Shown here one piece after another: positions 1-7,905 of a DNA stretch of 64,000 bases. This DNA is from Kribbella sindirgiensis (lineage in GTDB: Bacteria; Actinomycetota; Actinomycetes; Propionibacteriales; Kribbellaceae): positions 224,357-288,356 of the forward strand of contig NZ_SJKA01000010.1 of the NCBI RefSeq assembly GCF_004331435.1, given 5' to 3'. Each line of letters begins with the position of its first letter. The first letter of the stretch is position 1. Both the position numbers and the translations under genes were made by a program. The notes beneath the pieces were generated by a model. It had not been told where the DNA came from. It was given only the letters and a program-made list of their open reading frames with translations, and did no database searches.

Positions 1-96
1 GCCGACGTCCGCATCCACGGCTTCGGCCTCGAACGCCCCAGCCTGGAAGACGCCTTCGTAGCACTCACCGGGGAGGGCTTCGATGTCGCCGAATGA
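1..96 (+). CDS. ABC transporter ATP-binding protein, 3' end only
   Basis: The window opens inside a reading frame that ends at the TGA at 94-96. Only the last 31 residues are visible. The ending (GLERPSLEDAFVALTGEG) is the C-terminal segment common in ATPases of drug/ABC-2 exporters, where SLEDAFVxLTG follows the nucleotide-binding domain. Its stop lies inside the next gene, which starts at 83, so the two are translationally coupled ATPase and permease of one exporter. The Walker motifs lie outside the window and cannot be checked. Confidence 0.75.
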   Translation, partial: ADVRIHGFGLERPSLEDAFVALTGEGFDVAE

Positions 97-961
97 AGCA
101 TCAGTAGAACCGATCGAGAACGTGGTGGTTGCTGGGCGGGGGCCTGGGGCCGGGCGGCATACGGTGGCGTTGTTCCTGTCGGAGCTGCGGTTGGTGTTCG
201 CGCGGGCTCGGACTCAGGTGGGGCTCGGGGTGCTGGCCGCCGTACCGCTGCTGATCGGGATCGCGGTGCGGATCGCCGGCGAGGACAGCGGCGCCGGAGG
301 GTTCATCGGGCAGATCGCCGGCAACGGGCTGTTCCTGATCGTCGCCAGCCTCGGCCTCTCGCTACCGTTCTTCCTCCCGACCGCGGTGACCGTGATCTCG
401 GGGGAGTCGCTGGCCGGTGAGACCAGCCTCGGCACCCTGCGCAACCTGCTCACCGCACCCGCCGGCCGCTCCCGCCTCCTCGCCGCCAAGATGGTCGCAC
501 TCATCGTGTTCTGCTTCGCCGCGACGATGACGATCTGGCTCTCCGGCCTGATCGTCGGCTTCATCCTGTTCCCGGTCGGCGACGTCCTGCTGCTGTCCGG
601 CTCGACCGTCTCGCTCGGCGAAGGCCTGCTCCGCGCGCTCGGGATCGCCGTCGTGATCTCCCTGTCGCTGCTCGGCCTGGCCGGCATCGGCCTGTTCATC
701 TCGTCACTGACCTCGACGCCGCTGGCCGCGATGGCCGCGACGTTCGGCACGTTCATCGTCCTCGGCATCCTGACCGCGATCCCGCAGCTGCACGCGATCC
801 ACCCGTGGCTGCTGATCTACCGCTGGCAGTCGTTCGCCGACCTGCTCCGCGACCCGCCGTACTGGCACGAGATAGGCCGCAACCTGCTCCTCCAGGCCGG
901 CTACCTGGTCGTCTTCTACGCCGCCGCCTGGGCGAGGATCACCAGTCGCGACATAACCTGA
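83..961 (+). CDS. ABC-2 type transporter permease
   Basis: A 292-residue integral membrane protein. After a short polar N-terminus (about 35 residues) it shows roughly six hydrophobic segments, near residues 45-65, 75-100, 135-160, 185-210, 215-235 and 265-285, the layout of ABC-2 permeases. The segment between the second and third helices (GESLAGETSLGTLRNLLTAP) resembles the conserved loop of ABC-2 permeases that contacts the ATPase. It overlaps the upstream ATPase gene by 14 bases, so the two form one exporter. The substrate cannot be deduced; lipids, peptides or drugs are all possible. Confidence 0.82.
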   Translation: MSPNEASVEPIENVVVAGRGPGAGRHTVALFLSELRLVFARARTQVGLGVLAAVPLLIGIAVRIAGEDSGAGGFIGQIAGNGLFLIVASLGLSLPFFLPTAVTVISGESLAGETSLGTLRNLLTAPAGRSRLLAAKMVALIVFCFAATMTIWLSGLIVGFILFPVGDVLLLSGSTVSLGEGLLRALGIAVVISLSLLGLAGIGLFISSLTSTPLAAMAATFGTFIVLGILTAIPQLHAIHPWLLIYRWQSFADLLRDPPYWHEIGRNLLLQAGYLVVFYAAAWARITSRDIT

Positions 962-966
962 GCCGC

Positions 967-1803
967 GTGGAAGCTGACCTCGTGGCCGTCCTGCGCTGTC
1001 CGGTGTGTGCTGACCGGCTGGCGCTGGACGACCGTACGGCGCGCTGCCCGCGCGGGCACGCCTACGACCTGGCCAAACAGGGCTATCTGAACTTGTTGCC
1101 CTCGGCGTCGAACGGGATCGAGGGCGATTCGGCCGCGATGGTCGGCGCCCGCACGGTGTTCCTCGGCACCGGCCACTACGGACCGATCCGGGACGCGCTG
1201 ATCCTGCAGGCCGGGCTGGGCGAGGACGACCTGGTCGTCGAGGTCGGCGCCGGCACCGCCTACTACCTGTCCGGGGTCCTGGGCGTGTCTCCGCACCGCC
1301 GCGGGATCGCGCTGGACGTGTCGAAGTACGCCGCCCGCCGCGCGGCCCGGGCGGATCCGCGGATCGCGTCCGTGGTGTGCGACGCGTGGCGTGAGCTGCC
1401 GTTGATGGACGGCTCGGCGAACGTGGTGCTGAACGTGTTCGCTCCCCGCAATGCCGCCGAGATGGCCCGCGTCCTGGCCCCGGGCGGCCGGCTGCTCGTG
1501 GTCACACCGAACCAGCAGCACCTCGGCGAGCTGGTCGACGTACTGGGGATGGTCAGCGTCGACGAGCAGAAAGAACGCCGGCTGGAGGAGTCGCTCGCCG
1601 GGGAGTTCGAGCGCGTCGGCACCGAGCTGGTCGAGGAAACGATGCGGCTCGACCGGTCGGCCGTGGAGCAGTTGGTGCTGATGACGCCGAGCGCCCGCCA
1701 CCTGAACTACCGCGAGCTGCTGCAGCGGATCGCCGTACTCCCGGAGCCGGCGATCGTCACGCTGTCGGTAAACCTCTCGACCTGGCGACGGCTCGCCGGC
1801 TGA
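967..1803 (+). CDS. rlmA: 23S rRNA (guanine-N1)-methyltransferase, RlmA family
   Basis: A 278-residue protein with an N-terminal zinc finger (C11, C14, C27, H31; CPVC then CPRGH) followed by the family-typical YDLAKQGYLNLL and a Rossmann SAM-binding fold (VVEVGAGTAYYL, about residues 88-100). This is the architecture of RlmA/TlrB enzymes, which methylate N1 of G745 or G748 in helix 35 of 23S rRNA; the actinobacterial branch (RlmA-II) modifies G748 and can give tylosin resistance. The frame is open upstream, but the zinc finger fixes the start at GTG 967 (GTG 982 is also possible). It sits just after the exporter permease. Whether it confers macrolide resistance cannot be told. Confidence 0.8.
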   Translation: MEADLVAVLRCPVCADRLALDDRTARCPRGHAYDLAKQGYLNLLPSASNGIEGDSAAMVGARTVFLGTGHYGPIRDALILQAGLGEDDLVVEVGAGTAYYLSGVLGVSPHRRGIALDVSKYAARRAARADPRIASVVCDAWRELPLMDGSANVVLNVFAPRNAAEMARVLAPGGRLLVVTPNQQHLGELVDVLGMVSVDEQKERRLEESLAGEFERVGTELVEETMRLDRSAVEQLVLMTPSARHLNYRELLQRIAVLPEPAIVTLSVNLSTWRRLAG

Positions 1804-1811
1804 CCGGACGC

Positions 1812-1899
1812 CCACCACTCACCAACCACTCGTCAGCCGAGCGACGCACGCTCAACCCCGGGCGGTGCCGGGAGGCGAGTGAGAGTTGGTGAGTGGTGG
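1812..1899. terminator. Long inverted repeat between convergent genes
   Basis: CCACCACTCACCAAC (1812-1826) and its exact complement at 1885-1899 form a 15-bp perfect stem. A further 6-bp CACTCG/CGAGTG pairing (1827-1832 with 1876-1881) lies inside a 3-base bulge. The loop of about 43 bases contains GC-rich sequence that may fold further. It lies between the stop codons of rlmA (plus) and the azoreductase (minus), so a bidirectional terminator is the simplest reading. There is no U-run, and the stem is longer than typical. Confidence 0.6.
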
Positions 1900-1911
1900 A
1901 GCTCCGGTCTG

Positions 1912-2580
1912 TCAGGCTGCCTTGCCGACGAGTTCGCGGGCGACGACGGTGCCGTGGGTCTCGGCCTCCACGTGCGCCTCGGACTCCGAGACCTTGGAGG
2001 CGTCGATCAGCTCCTCCATACCCGGGGTGACCGGGGCGAGGGTGAGCTCCGCCGCGGCGGTCCGGATGTTCATCCCGAAGACATCGCCGAAGATCCGCTC
2101 GAGGTACGGCGTGGCGTGGTCCCAGCCCTCCTTGGGCGAGCCCGGGCCGTAGCCGCCGCCGCGGGCGAGCGCGAAGATCGCCGGCCGCCCGGCGAGCGGC
2201 CGGGAACCGAAGGCGAGGTCCTTGTCGATCACCAGCAGGTCGATCCACGTCTTCACGTGCTGGGCGATGCCGTAGTTGTACATCGGTACGGCGAGCAGGA
2301 CCGCGTCGGCGTTCACGATCTCCGCCTTCAGTTCGTCGGCGATCGCCTGAGCCTCGGCGAGCGGCATCCGGTCCGATTCGGCGACCGGCTCCTGGCCCAC
2401 CTGGGCCGCGGCCAGGGTCGGCCACACGGTCGCGGGCAGCGGGTGCTGACCGAGGTCACGCCGTACCACGACACCGTCCGGGTGCTCAGCCTTCCAGGCG
2501 GCTTCTGCGCTGTCCGCGAGGGCGCGGGACACCGAGCCGTCCAGCCGGATGCTGGCGTCGACGCGTAGCAGGGTGCTCAT
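1912..2580 (-). CDS. azoR: FMN-dependent NADH-azoreductase (flavodoxin fold)
   Basis: A 222-residue flavodoxin-like quinone/azo reductase. It begins MSTLLRVDASIRLDGSVSRA, where the phosphate-binding loop for FMN follows strand 1 (S-x-S-x-S/T pattern), and it carries the family's VPMYNYGIAQHVKTWIDL segment (about residue 100) and a GGGYGPGS loop near residue 145. The family reduces azo dyes and quinones with NAD(P)H. An in-frame ATG lies at 2595, but GGAG ten bases upstream of the ATG at 2580 favours the latter. It is transcribed divergently from a MarR regulator, a common arrangement for quinone or electrophile detoxification. Confidence 0.88.
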   Translation of the reverse strand: MSTLLRVDASIRLDGSVSRALADSAEAAWKAEHPDGVVVRRDLGQHPLPATVWPTLAAAQVGQEPVAESDRMPLAEAQAIADELKAEIVNADAVLLAVPMYNYGIAQHVKTWIDLLVIDKDLAFGSRPLAGRPAIFALARGGGYGPGSPKEGWDHATPYLERIFGDVFGMNIRTAAAELTLAPVTPGMEELIDASKVSESEAHVEAETHGTVVARELVGKAA

Positions 2581-2680
2581 TCGTTGTGTCTCCATCGAGT
2601 TGAGGGGGTGCTCGTATTGAGCTGCTCCGAAGATAATCTGTGGAACAGAACATATTCAAGCCAGATCGTATTCCGGGTGG

Positions 2681-2703
2681 CGTACACCACGTACGATGGG
2701 GAC
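2681..2703 (+). promoter_or_regulatory. MarR promoter with CGTAC dyad
   Basis: CGTAC (2681-2685), five bases, GTACG (2691-2695) is an inverted repeat overlapping a -10-like TACGAT (2692-2697), six bases before the MarR start codon. The spacing suggests a leaderless transcript. A dyad over the -10 is the expected place for autorepression by a MarR dimer, which could also block the divergent azoreductase promoter. Confidence 0.4.
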
Positions 2704-3252
2704 ATGTCCAGTACTCCGCCCGACGTCGCGACCCGAGGCACGCGGGGGGTCGAGCCCGCGGTCGCCAGTGGCGCGCCGGTCGAGGCCGACCTCGGCTGGG
2801 CCCTGGGCGTCGTCTTCCGGCAGTACGCGAAGGCGGCCGCGGTGACGCTGGAGGGCGTGCCCGGTGGCCCACGCGGCTACCAGGTGCTCGCGACGACGAG
2901 CGCCGAGGGCCCGAAACGGCAGCTCGACCTGGCCGCTCAGCTCGGCGTCGACCGGACCGTGATGACCTACCTGCTGGACGACCTGGAGAAGGCAGGCCTG
3001 GTCCAGCGCCGGCCCGACCCGGCCGACCGCCGGGCGCGGCTGATCGCGCCGACCGACGACGGCCGCGAGACGCTCTGTGACCTCGAGCGGCGGCTCCGGG
3101 CCACCGAGGACCAGATGCTCGGCATCCTCGACGAGTCCGAGCGGACCAGCTTCAGGATGCTCCTGCAGCGGCTGGCGATGAAGGCCAACGCCGTCGACCC
3201 GCTCCACAACGCCTGCACGCTGGCCGAGGCGGACGACCCGGCCAACACCTAG
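2704..3252 (+). CDS. MarR family transcriptional regulator
   Basis: A 182-residue MarR-type winged-helix regulator. The recognition region (RQLDLAAQLGVDRTVMTYLLDDLEKAGLVQR, about residues 65-95) is followed by the typical wing PDPADRRARLIAPTDDG. The frame is open upstream, but ATG 2704 is chosen because it gives a normal MarR N-terminus and sits just behind a -10-like TACGAT. It is divergent from the azoreductase and probably represses it in response to a quinone or electrophile. Its stop overlaps, convergently, the end of the response-regulator gene. The ligand is unknown. Confidence 0.85.
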   Translation: MSSTPPDVATRGTRGVEPAVASGAPVEADLGWALGVVFRQYAKAAAVTLEGVPGGPRGYQVLATTSAEGPKRQLDLAAQLGVDRTVMTYLLDDLEKAGLVQRRPDPADRRARLIAPTDDGRETLCDLERRLRATEDQMLGILDESERTSFRMLLQRLAMKANAVDPLHNACTLAEADDPANT

Positions 3253-3899
3253 TGCAGCGGCACGAAGCCTGACTCGTAGGCGCGGATGACCGCTTGCGTG
3301 CGGTCCCGGGCGTTGAGCTTGGCGAGCACGTTGGCGACGTGGGTCTTGACCGTCTGCAGACCGAGGATCAGCTCCGCGGCGATCTCCGCGTTCGACAGTC
3401 CGCGCGCCATCAGCCGGAGCACCTCCTGCTCGCGCTCGGTCAGCTGGTACCGGTCGAGTCCACTCGCCGCCGGGGCTCCGAGGTGAGCGAGGGCAAGGGC
3501 GCGGATCGCCTCCGGGAACAGCAACGACTCGCTCTTCGCGACCGTCCGGATCGCCGCGATGATGTCGTCCGGCGGGGTCCGCTTGAGCAGGAACCCGGAC
3601 GCTCCGGCCCGCAACGCGTCGTACACGTAGTCGTCGTTCTCGAACGTCGTGACAACCAGGACGCGCGGCGCCGGGTCGAGGCTGTCCAGCAGCAGTCGCG
3701 TCGCCTGGATGCCGTCCACCGCCGGCATCCGGACGTCCATCAGTACGACGTCCGCCCCGGTACGCCGTACCAGCGGAAGCACCTCCGCCCCGTCGCCGGC
3801 CTCACCGACGACCGTGAGGTCCTCCTCGGCGTTGATGATGGCCCGCAACCCACTACGGATCAGCGGCTCGTCATCAACCACGACCACGGACAAAGTCAC
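3249..3899 (-). CDS. NarL/LuxR-type response regulator
   Basis: A 216-residue two-component regulator. The receiver domain (1-125) has the acidic pair D9/D10, the phospho-acceptor D55 (VVLMDVRMP) and a conserved Lys in FLLKRTPP. The C-terminal LuxR helix-turn-helix spans about 150-205 (LTEREQEVLRLMARGLSNAEI). It starts at GTG 3899 with a good AAGGAG site. Its cognate kinase lies further upstream on the same strand (5184-6482); the two are separated by a TnpB element. Removing the element would leave an 18-base gap between the kinase stop and this start. The insertion may have uncoupled its expression from the kinase. Confidence 0.92.
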   Translation of the reverse strand: MTLSVVVVDDEPLIRSGLRAIINAEEDLTVVGEAGDGAEVLPLVRRTGADVVLMDVRMPAVDGIQATRLLLDSLDPAPRVLVVTTFENDDYVYDALRAGASGFLLKRTPPDDIIAAIRTVAKSESLLFPEAIRALALAHLGAPAASGLDRYQLTEREQEVLRLMARGLSNAEIAAELILGLQTVKTHVANVLAKLNARDRTQAVIRAYESGFVPLH

Positions 3900-3916
3900 C
3901 GCAACTCCTTCGCGTG

Positions 3917-5182
3917 AGAACTGTCGGTTCTATCTGATCGGATGTGTGTCGTGTCCCGCTACCGCCTCGCGCCCAGCCCCGACCAGGTGTCGGGGCTGCT
4001 CGATTTGTGCAGGCATGCGCGGTACGTCTGGAATTTGGGCCTGGAACAACGGTTGATGTGGCGTCCAGGCCGTCGCGCCACCCCGGGATATGTCGCGCAG
4101 GCGAGGCAACTCACCGAAGCCCGCGCGGCGGAGCCGTGGCTCAAGGCCGGCTCGCAAATGGTGCAGCAGCAGGCGCTGCGGGATCTCGAGCAGGCATGGC
4201 GAAACTTCTGGAACGGCACGCATCGGCGACCGACGTGGCGCAGGGAGGGGGTGGATGAGGGATTCCGTATCGTCGGATCCCAGGTTCAGCGGGTGGAGAA
4301 GCTGAACCGGAAGTGGGGCCGGGTGCTGGTGCCGAAGGTCGGCTGGATCAAGTTCCGGCTGTCGTGTGCGTTGCCGGCCGCGAAGTCGTACCGAGTGACC
4401 CGTGACCGGAGCGGCCGGTGGCATATAGCCTTTGCGGTCATCCCATCCGTGATCGAGGCGCCCGGCAACGGCGAGATCGTTGGCGTAGACCGTGGCGTCG
4501 CCGTGTCCGCAGCGCTGTCCACCGGCGAGATGCTGTCTTGTCCGGGCCTGTCCAAACGCGAACAAGTCCGGCTCAAGAAGCTGCAACGCCGCCTGGCCCG
4601 CGCTGAGCATGGTTCGAAGCGCCGCGCTCGGGTCAGGACTGCGATCGCGCGATGGAAAGCGCGCGAGACCGACCGGCGCAAGAACTGGGTCGAGCAGACC
4701 AGCACAGACCTCGCACGAAGATTCGACCTGATCCGGCTCGAGGATCTCCAGATCAGAAACTTGACCCGCTCGGCACGGGGCACGATCGAACAGCCCGGCC
4801 GGAATGTTCGCGCGAAGGCTGGGCTGAACCGTGGCATCCTCGCCAACGGGTGGGGGCAGCTTGCGGCCAGACTGGAGCACAAGGCGCCCGGTCGGGTCCA
4901 GAAGGTGAACGCCGCGTATACATCGCAGACCTGCAGTGCTTGCGGGCATTGCGCACCGGAAAGCCGTGAGAACCAAACCGTGTTCCGATGCGTCGCCTGT
5001 AGGTATGAAGCTAACGCCGATGTGAACGCTGCTATCAACATCGCACGTGGCATCGCGGCCGGACGGGCCGTGAACGCACGCCGAGAGACTGCTATACCGG
5101 CCTCTGAGACGCGTGAACCTCAACTCGCCACCTCCACGTAGTTGGGTTGAAATCCCTTGCCTTCGGGCGGGGAGGACGTCAA
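3917..5182 (+). mobile_element. IS200/IS605-like TnpB-only element
   Basis: The left end carries a small hairpin (AGAAC-TGTCG-GTTCT, 3917-3931) 10 bases before tnpB. The right end carries the hallmark terminal hairpin of this group, CCTTGCC-TTCG-GGCGGGG (5155-5172), followed by AGGACGTCAA (5173-5182). There is no tnpA transposase, so it is an IS1341-type element that would have to be mobilised in trans. It lies between a sensor kinase and its response regulator. Boundaries are inferred from the hairpins and the operon reconstruction; the exact left cleavage point is uncertain by a few bases. Confidence 0.75.
3942..5141 (+). CDS. tnpB: TnpB RNA-guided endonuclease (OrfB, IS605 family)
   Basis: A 399-residue TnpB. 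The RuvC triad is intact: D183 (VGVDRGV), E267 (IRLEDLQ) and D360 (YEANADVNAAINIA). The zinc ribbon C331/C334/C350/C353 (CSACG then CVAC) sits between E267 and D360 as expected. The N-terminal HTH_OrfB region begins RYRLAPSPDQV. TnpB proteins are omega-RNA-guided DNA nucleases, ancestors of Cas12, that help IS200/IS605 elements persist by cutting empty sites. Length is normal for the family and there is no frameshift, so it looks functional. The omega-RNA is expected to overlap the gene's 3' end. Codon use looks slightly less GC-biased than the neighbours. Confidence 0.93.
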   Translation: MCVVSRYRLAPSPDQVSGLLDLCRHARYVWNLGLEQRLMWRPGRRATPGYVAQARQLTEARAAEPWLKAGSQMVQQQALRDLEQAWRNFWNGTHRRPTWRREGVDEGFRIVGSQVQRVEKLNRKWGRVLVPKVGWIKFRLSCALPAAKSYRVTRDRSGRWHIAFAVIPSVIEAPGNGEIVGVDRGVAVSAALSTGEMLSCPGLSKREQVRLKKLQRRLARAEHGSKRRARVRTAIARWKARETDRRKNWVEQTSTDLARRFDLIRLEDLQIRNLTRSARGTIEQPGRNVRAKAGLNRGILANGWGQLAARLEHKAPGRVQKVNAAYTSQTCSACGHCAPESRENQTVFRCVACRYEANADVNAAINIARGIAAGRAVNARRETAIPASETREPQLATST

Positions 5183-5198
5183 GTCATCCCTTCGTCAC
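5060..5198 (+). ncRNA. Predicted omega-RNA (reRNA) of TnpB with guide
   Basis: By analogy with characterised IS605 elements, the omega-RNA scaffold should cover the end of tnpB and the right end. The terminal stem (CCUUGCC/GGCGGGG, UUCG loop, 5155-5172) and the GUCAA scaffold end at 5182 are visible. The guide would then be the flanking sequence from 5183, starting GTCATCCCTTCGTCAC. This is the 3' end of the histidine-kinase gene, so the guide matches the insertion site. The 5' boundary is a guess; no promoter is identified. Confidence 0.6.
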
Positions 5199-6482
5199 GC
5201 TGACGGGTAACCGCACTGCCAGTTGCCATCCCGGGGCGTCCTGCCAGGTGACCGGGCCGGCGTCGACGGTTCCTCGTAGTACGGCGACTCTTTCACGGAT
5301 CCCAGCCAGCCCGCGGCCGCCTCCGGAGTGATCGGATTTGCCGCTGACGGGGTTGGTCACGGCGAGCCGTAGTCCGGAGGTGTCGAGGCAGATCGACAGG
5401 TGCACGGCCAGCTCGCCGGCTGGGCGGCCGGCGTGCCGGATCGCGTTGGTCAGGCCCTCCTGGACGATCCGGTACGCCTCCCGGGACACCGCGGCCGGTA
5501 GTTGCTCCAGCGCGCCGGATCGTTCCACCTCGATCGTGATCCCGCCGGCCCGGGTGGCATCGACGAGCCGGTCCAGCCCTCCGAGTGTTGCCTGCGGCGT
5601 GGTCCGGGACCCGGGTCGCCGGTCGTCGCGGAGCAGGCCGAGCACGTGGTCGAGATCTGCCAGCGCCGCCCGGGCGGAGGTCTCCATCGCGGCGAGTGCG
5701 GTCTCGGCGAACTCCGGATCGCTGGCCAGCACGCGGCGGGCGGCCGCCGCCTGGATCGTGACCAGGCTCAGCGCGTGCCCGACGCTGTCGTGCAGCTCGC
5801 GGGCGAGACGGTTGCGCTCGGCAAGGGTCGCGGTCTGCTGCTCGAGCAGCTCGATCCGCTCCGCCGCGGTCGGGCCGAGGACGCGGGGCGCCAGGTACGC
5901 CAGCAGAGCGCCGACGGCGGCCGACAGCAGGAAGAGTCCGGCGAGTCCGCCGATCGCCGCGGCCGGCATCCACAGGTCGGTCCAGTCGCCGTGGATGTCG
6001 TACGACCAGCCGGGGACGACGTCGTGCGCACCGGGGGAGCGGAACGGGGCGGCCAGCCAGATCGCGCCGAGACCGAACACGATCGTGCTGAGGATGCCGA
6101 CGACCCCGCCGGCCAGCAGGTGCAGGCAGAACCACACCGTCGTACGCCGGCGCTGGGCCCAGGTCCGCGCCGGACCGAGCGGCCGCTCCTCGAACCGCAC
6201 CGCGAGCAGCGACTCGACCGCGATGCCCTCGACCTCGCGGACGGCGGGCAGCAGGCCGAGCACGATCGGCGGCACCAGACCGATCACGACCCAGATGATG
6301 CCGGTGGCAACTTTCGGCAGGCCGAGACCGTTGACCACCGCGCCGAGCGCGCTGTCGACCAGGATGAACGCGAGGACCAGCGCCGCGCCGAGCAGCAGGT
6401 ACACCCAGCGCAGGTACGTCGACGGACGCCACAGGCAACCGATCGCCTGCCACACCTGTCGGGTCACCTCGCGCACGCCCAT
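5184..6482 (-). CDS. Sensor histidine kinase (HisKA_3, NarL-type)
   Basis: A 432-residue kinase with about four membrane segments (roughly 25-45, 58-80, 118-147, 172-197), then a coiled segment and the HisKA_3 dimerisation/phospho-acceptor box (RLARELHDSVGHALSLVTIQ, H231). The ATP-binding domain follows, with YRIVQEGLTNAIRHAG as the N box and GGGRGLAGIRERV as the G box. This class of membrane sensor pairs with LuxR-type regulators, here the gene at 3249-3899. The ATG at 6482 has almost no space behind an AGGA; GTG 6476 is better spaced and may be the true start. No large extracellular domain is present, so it may sense membrane or cell-wall stress (inference). Confidence 0.9.
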   Translation of the reverse strand: MGVREVTRQVWQAIGCLWRPSTYLRWVYLLLGAALVLAFILVDSALGAVVNGLGLPKVATGIIWVVIGLVPPIVLGLLPAVREVEGIAVESLLAVRFEERPLGPARTWAQRRRTTVWFCLHLLAGGVVGILSTIVFGLGAIWLAAPFRSPGAHDVVPGWSYDIHGDWTDLWMPAAAIGGLAGLFLLSAAVGALLAYLAPRVLGPTAAERIELLEQQTATLAERNRLARELHDSVGHALSLVTIQAAAARRVLASDPEFAETALAAMETSARAALADLDHVLGLLRDDRRPGSRTTPQATLGGLDRLVDATRAGGITIEVERSGALEQLPAAVSREAYRIVQEGLTNAIRHAGRPAGELAVHLSICLDTSGLRLAVTNPVSGKSDHSGGGRGLAGIRERVAVLRGTVDAGPVTWQDAPGWQLAVRLPVSVTKG

Positions 6483-6855
6483 ATCCTGTCAAACCCGGGC
6501 GGGCGGCACCTCCCTCCCCGGAGTGAGCGGAGGGAAACCCGTGAATCCGGCGGACCGGCGTGGGCTGGGTCACCGAAGAAGTTGAGGTTTACGCAAATTT
6601 GACGGTGCGCGGCCGAGTTCGGCCCTCGCGGGCGTCGCGATCTGCTGCTCCGGCAGGTACGGTCTGTGGTCGGGGCGGGTGCCTGTCTGGTTACAGGATG
6701 TATACGGACGGGTATGGGGAACGGCTCCAGGACGGGTGACGGCTAGGCACTGCGAGGACGTGGCGGATGTTAAGTCACCGTGAAGACCCCGCGGAGAAAT
6801 TGCCCACCCTTCTGTATTTGATGTTTGATCAAATATCGGGACGAGAGAGGTCGAT
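6483..6855. other. Divergent intergenic region
   Basis: This 373-base gap separates the kinase (minus) from the catabolic cluster (plus). It holds a short stem TCCCTCC/GGAGGGA (6511-6517 and 6529-6535) in the kinase leader, an AT-rich patch at 6580-6603 that could hold the kinase promoter, and the GntR-type dyad at 6815-6837 close to the substrate-binding protein gene. No coding frame or riboswitch core was recognised in the rest. Confidence 0.5.
6815..6837 (+). promoter_or_regulatory. GntR-type operator before importer genes
   Basis: TATTTGAT (6815-6822), five bases, ATCAAATA (6828-6835) is a perfect 8-bp dyad. A second palindrome TTTGATCAAA (6824-6833) lies within it, and TGATCAAATATC (6826-6837) differs by one base from TGATCAGATATC before the gene at 16327. 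It lies about 20 bases upstream of the start codon with GAGAGG as ribosome-binding site. It is probably the site of one or both of the GntR regulators of this cluster (inference). Confidence 0.6.
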
Positions 6856-7884
6856 ATGAGGTTGAGGCGTTCCGTCATCGCCCTGATGGCGGTCCTGGGG
6901 CTCGCCCTGGTGAGTGCGTGCAACGGTGACGACAACAAGGACGGCGCGGCAGCCGGTGACGGACTGCAGAAGGTGAGCTACCTGACGTCGTTCAACACCT
7001 TCGGCCGGGAGGCGTACGCGTACGTCGCGCTGGAGAAGGGCTACTTCAAGGACGCGGGCTTCGACGTCAAGATCACGCCTGGTTCCGGCACCGTCGACGT
7101 GATGAAGCTGGTGGCCGGCGGTCAGGCCGACTACGGCATCGGCGACTTCACCGCCATCGCGATCACGCTCGCCAAGCAGAAGCTCCCGGTCACCACCGTC
7201 GGCATGATCCACCAGCGCTCGATGGCCGGGATCATGTCCCTGGAGGGCCTCGGGATCAACGGTCCGAAGGACCTGCCCGGCAAGACGATCGGCGACCAGC
7301 CGGGGTCCACCAACACGGTGATGTTCCCGGTCTACGCCAAGGCGGTCGGGATCGACCCGAAGACCGTCACCTTCCTGCCGTCGCCGCCACCGGGGCTGCC
7401 GGCTCTGCTGGCGTCCGGCAAGGTGCAGGGCATCGGCCAGTTCATGGTCGGCGAGCCGCTGATCGCGAACGCCGACAAGGAGAAGCACCGCAAGGTCATC
7501 ACGCTGCCGTACGGCAAGGTGCTGCCGGACCTGTACGGGAACGCGATCATCACCCGGTCGGACCTCGCGAAGGACCACCCGGACCAGGTGAAGAAGTTCT
7601 CCAACGCCCTGCTCAAGGGTCTGCAGGACACGTACGCCGACCCGGCCGCGGCGGCCGCGATCCTGAAGAAGTACGTACCCAACACGGATCTCGCGGTGGC
7701 CACCAAGGAACTCGAGATCATGAAGGAGTACATCAAGCCGGAGGACTTCAAGGGTCCGCTGGGCGAGGTCACGCAGGAGCGGGTGCAGAAGGTCATCTCG
7801 CTGCTCGAGGAGTCGCAGGCGATCGGCAAGGGCGCGATCAAGCCCGAGGACGTCGTGACGCTGAACCTGGCTCCGAAGAGCTGA
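6856..7884 (+). CDS. ABC importer substrate-binding lipoprotein (NMT1/SsuA-like)
   Basis: A 342-residue lipoprotein: positively charged start, hydrophobic stretch and lipobox LVSAC with lipidated C22, then a periplasmic-binding fold of the NMT1/THI5/SsuA type (VSYLTSFNTFGREAYAYVALEKGYFKDAGFDVKI). Proteins of this class deliver thiamine precursors, alkanesulfonates, taurine, nitrate or aromatic acids to ATPase/permease pairs like the two genes that follow. The flanking catabolic genes suggest that the ligand is the aromatic or heteroaromatic substrate of the cluster, but the ligand cannot be read from sequence. A GAGAGG ribosome-binding site precedes ATG 6856. Confidence 0.88.
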   Translation: MRLRRSVIALMAVLGLALVSACNGDDNKDGAAAGDGLQKVSYLTSFNTFGREAYAYVALEKGYFKDAGFDVKITPGSGTVDVMKLVAGGQADYGIGDFTAIAITLAKQKLPVTTVGMIHQRSMAGIMSLEGLGINGPKDLPGKTIGDQPGSTNTVMFPVYAKAVGIDPKTVTFLPSPPPGLPALLASGKVQGIGQFMVGEPLIANADKEKHRKVITLPYGKVLPDLYGNAIITRSDLAKDHPDQVKKFSNALLKGLQDTYADPAAAAAILKKYVPNTDLAVATKELEIMKEYIKPEDFKGPLGEVTQERVQKVISLLEESQAIGKGAIKPEDVVTLNLAPKS

Positions 7885-7905
7885 CGGTAGGAGTACAGGA
7901 ACCGG

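Noticed and set aside
3912..5200. A complete IS605 with tnpA
   Set aside because: No Y1 transposase frame exists between the ends; only tnpB is present.
6483..6855. Possible TPP riboswitch, since the importer lipoprotein is NMT1/THI5-like
   Set aside because: No CTGAGA or the second conserved arm of the THI element is present.
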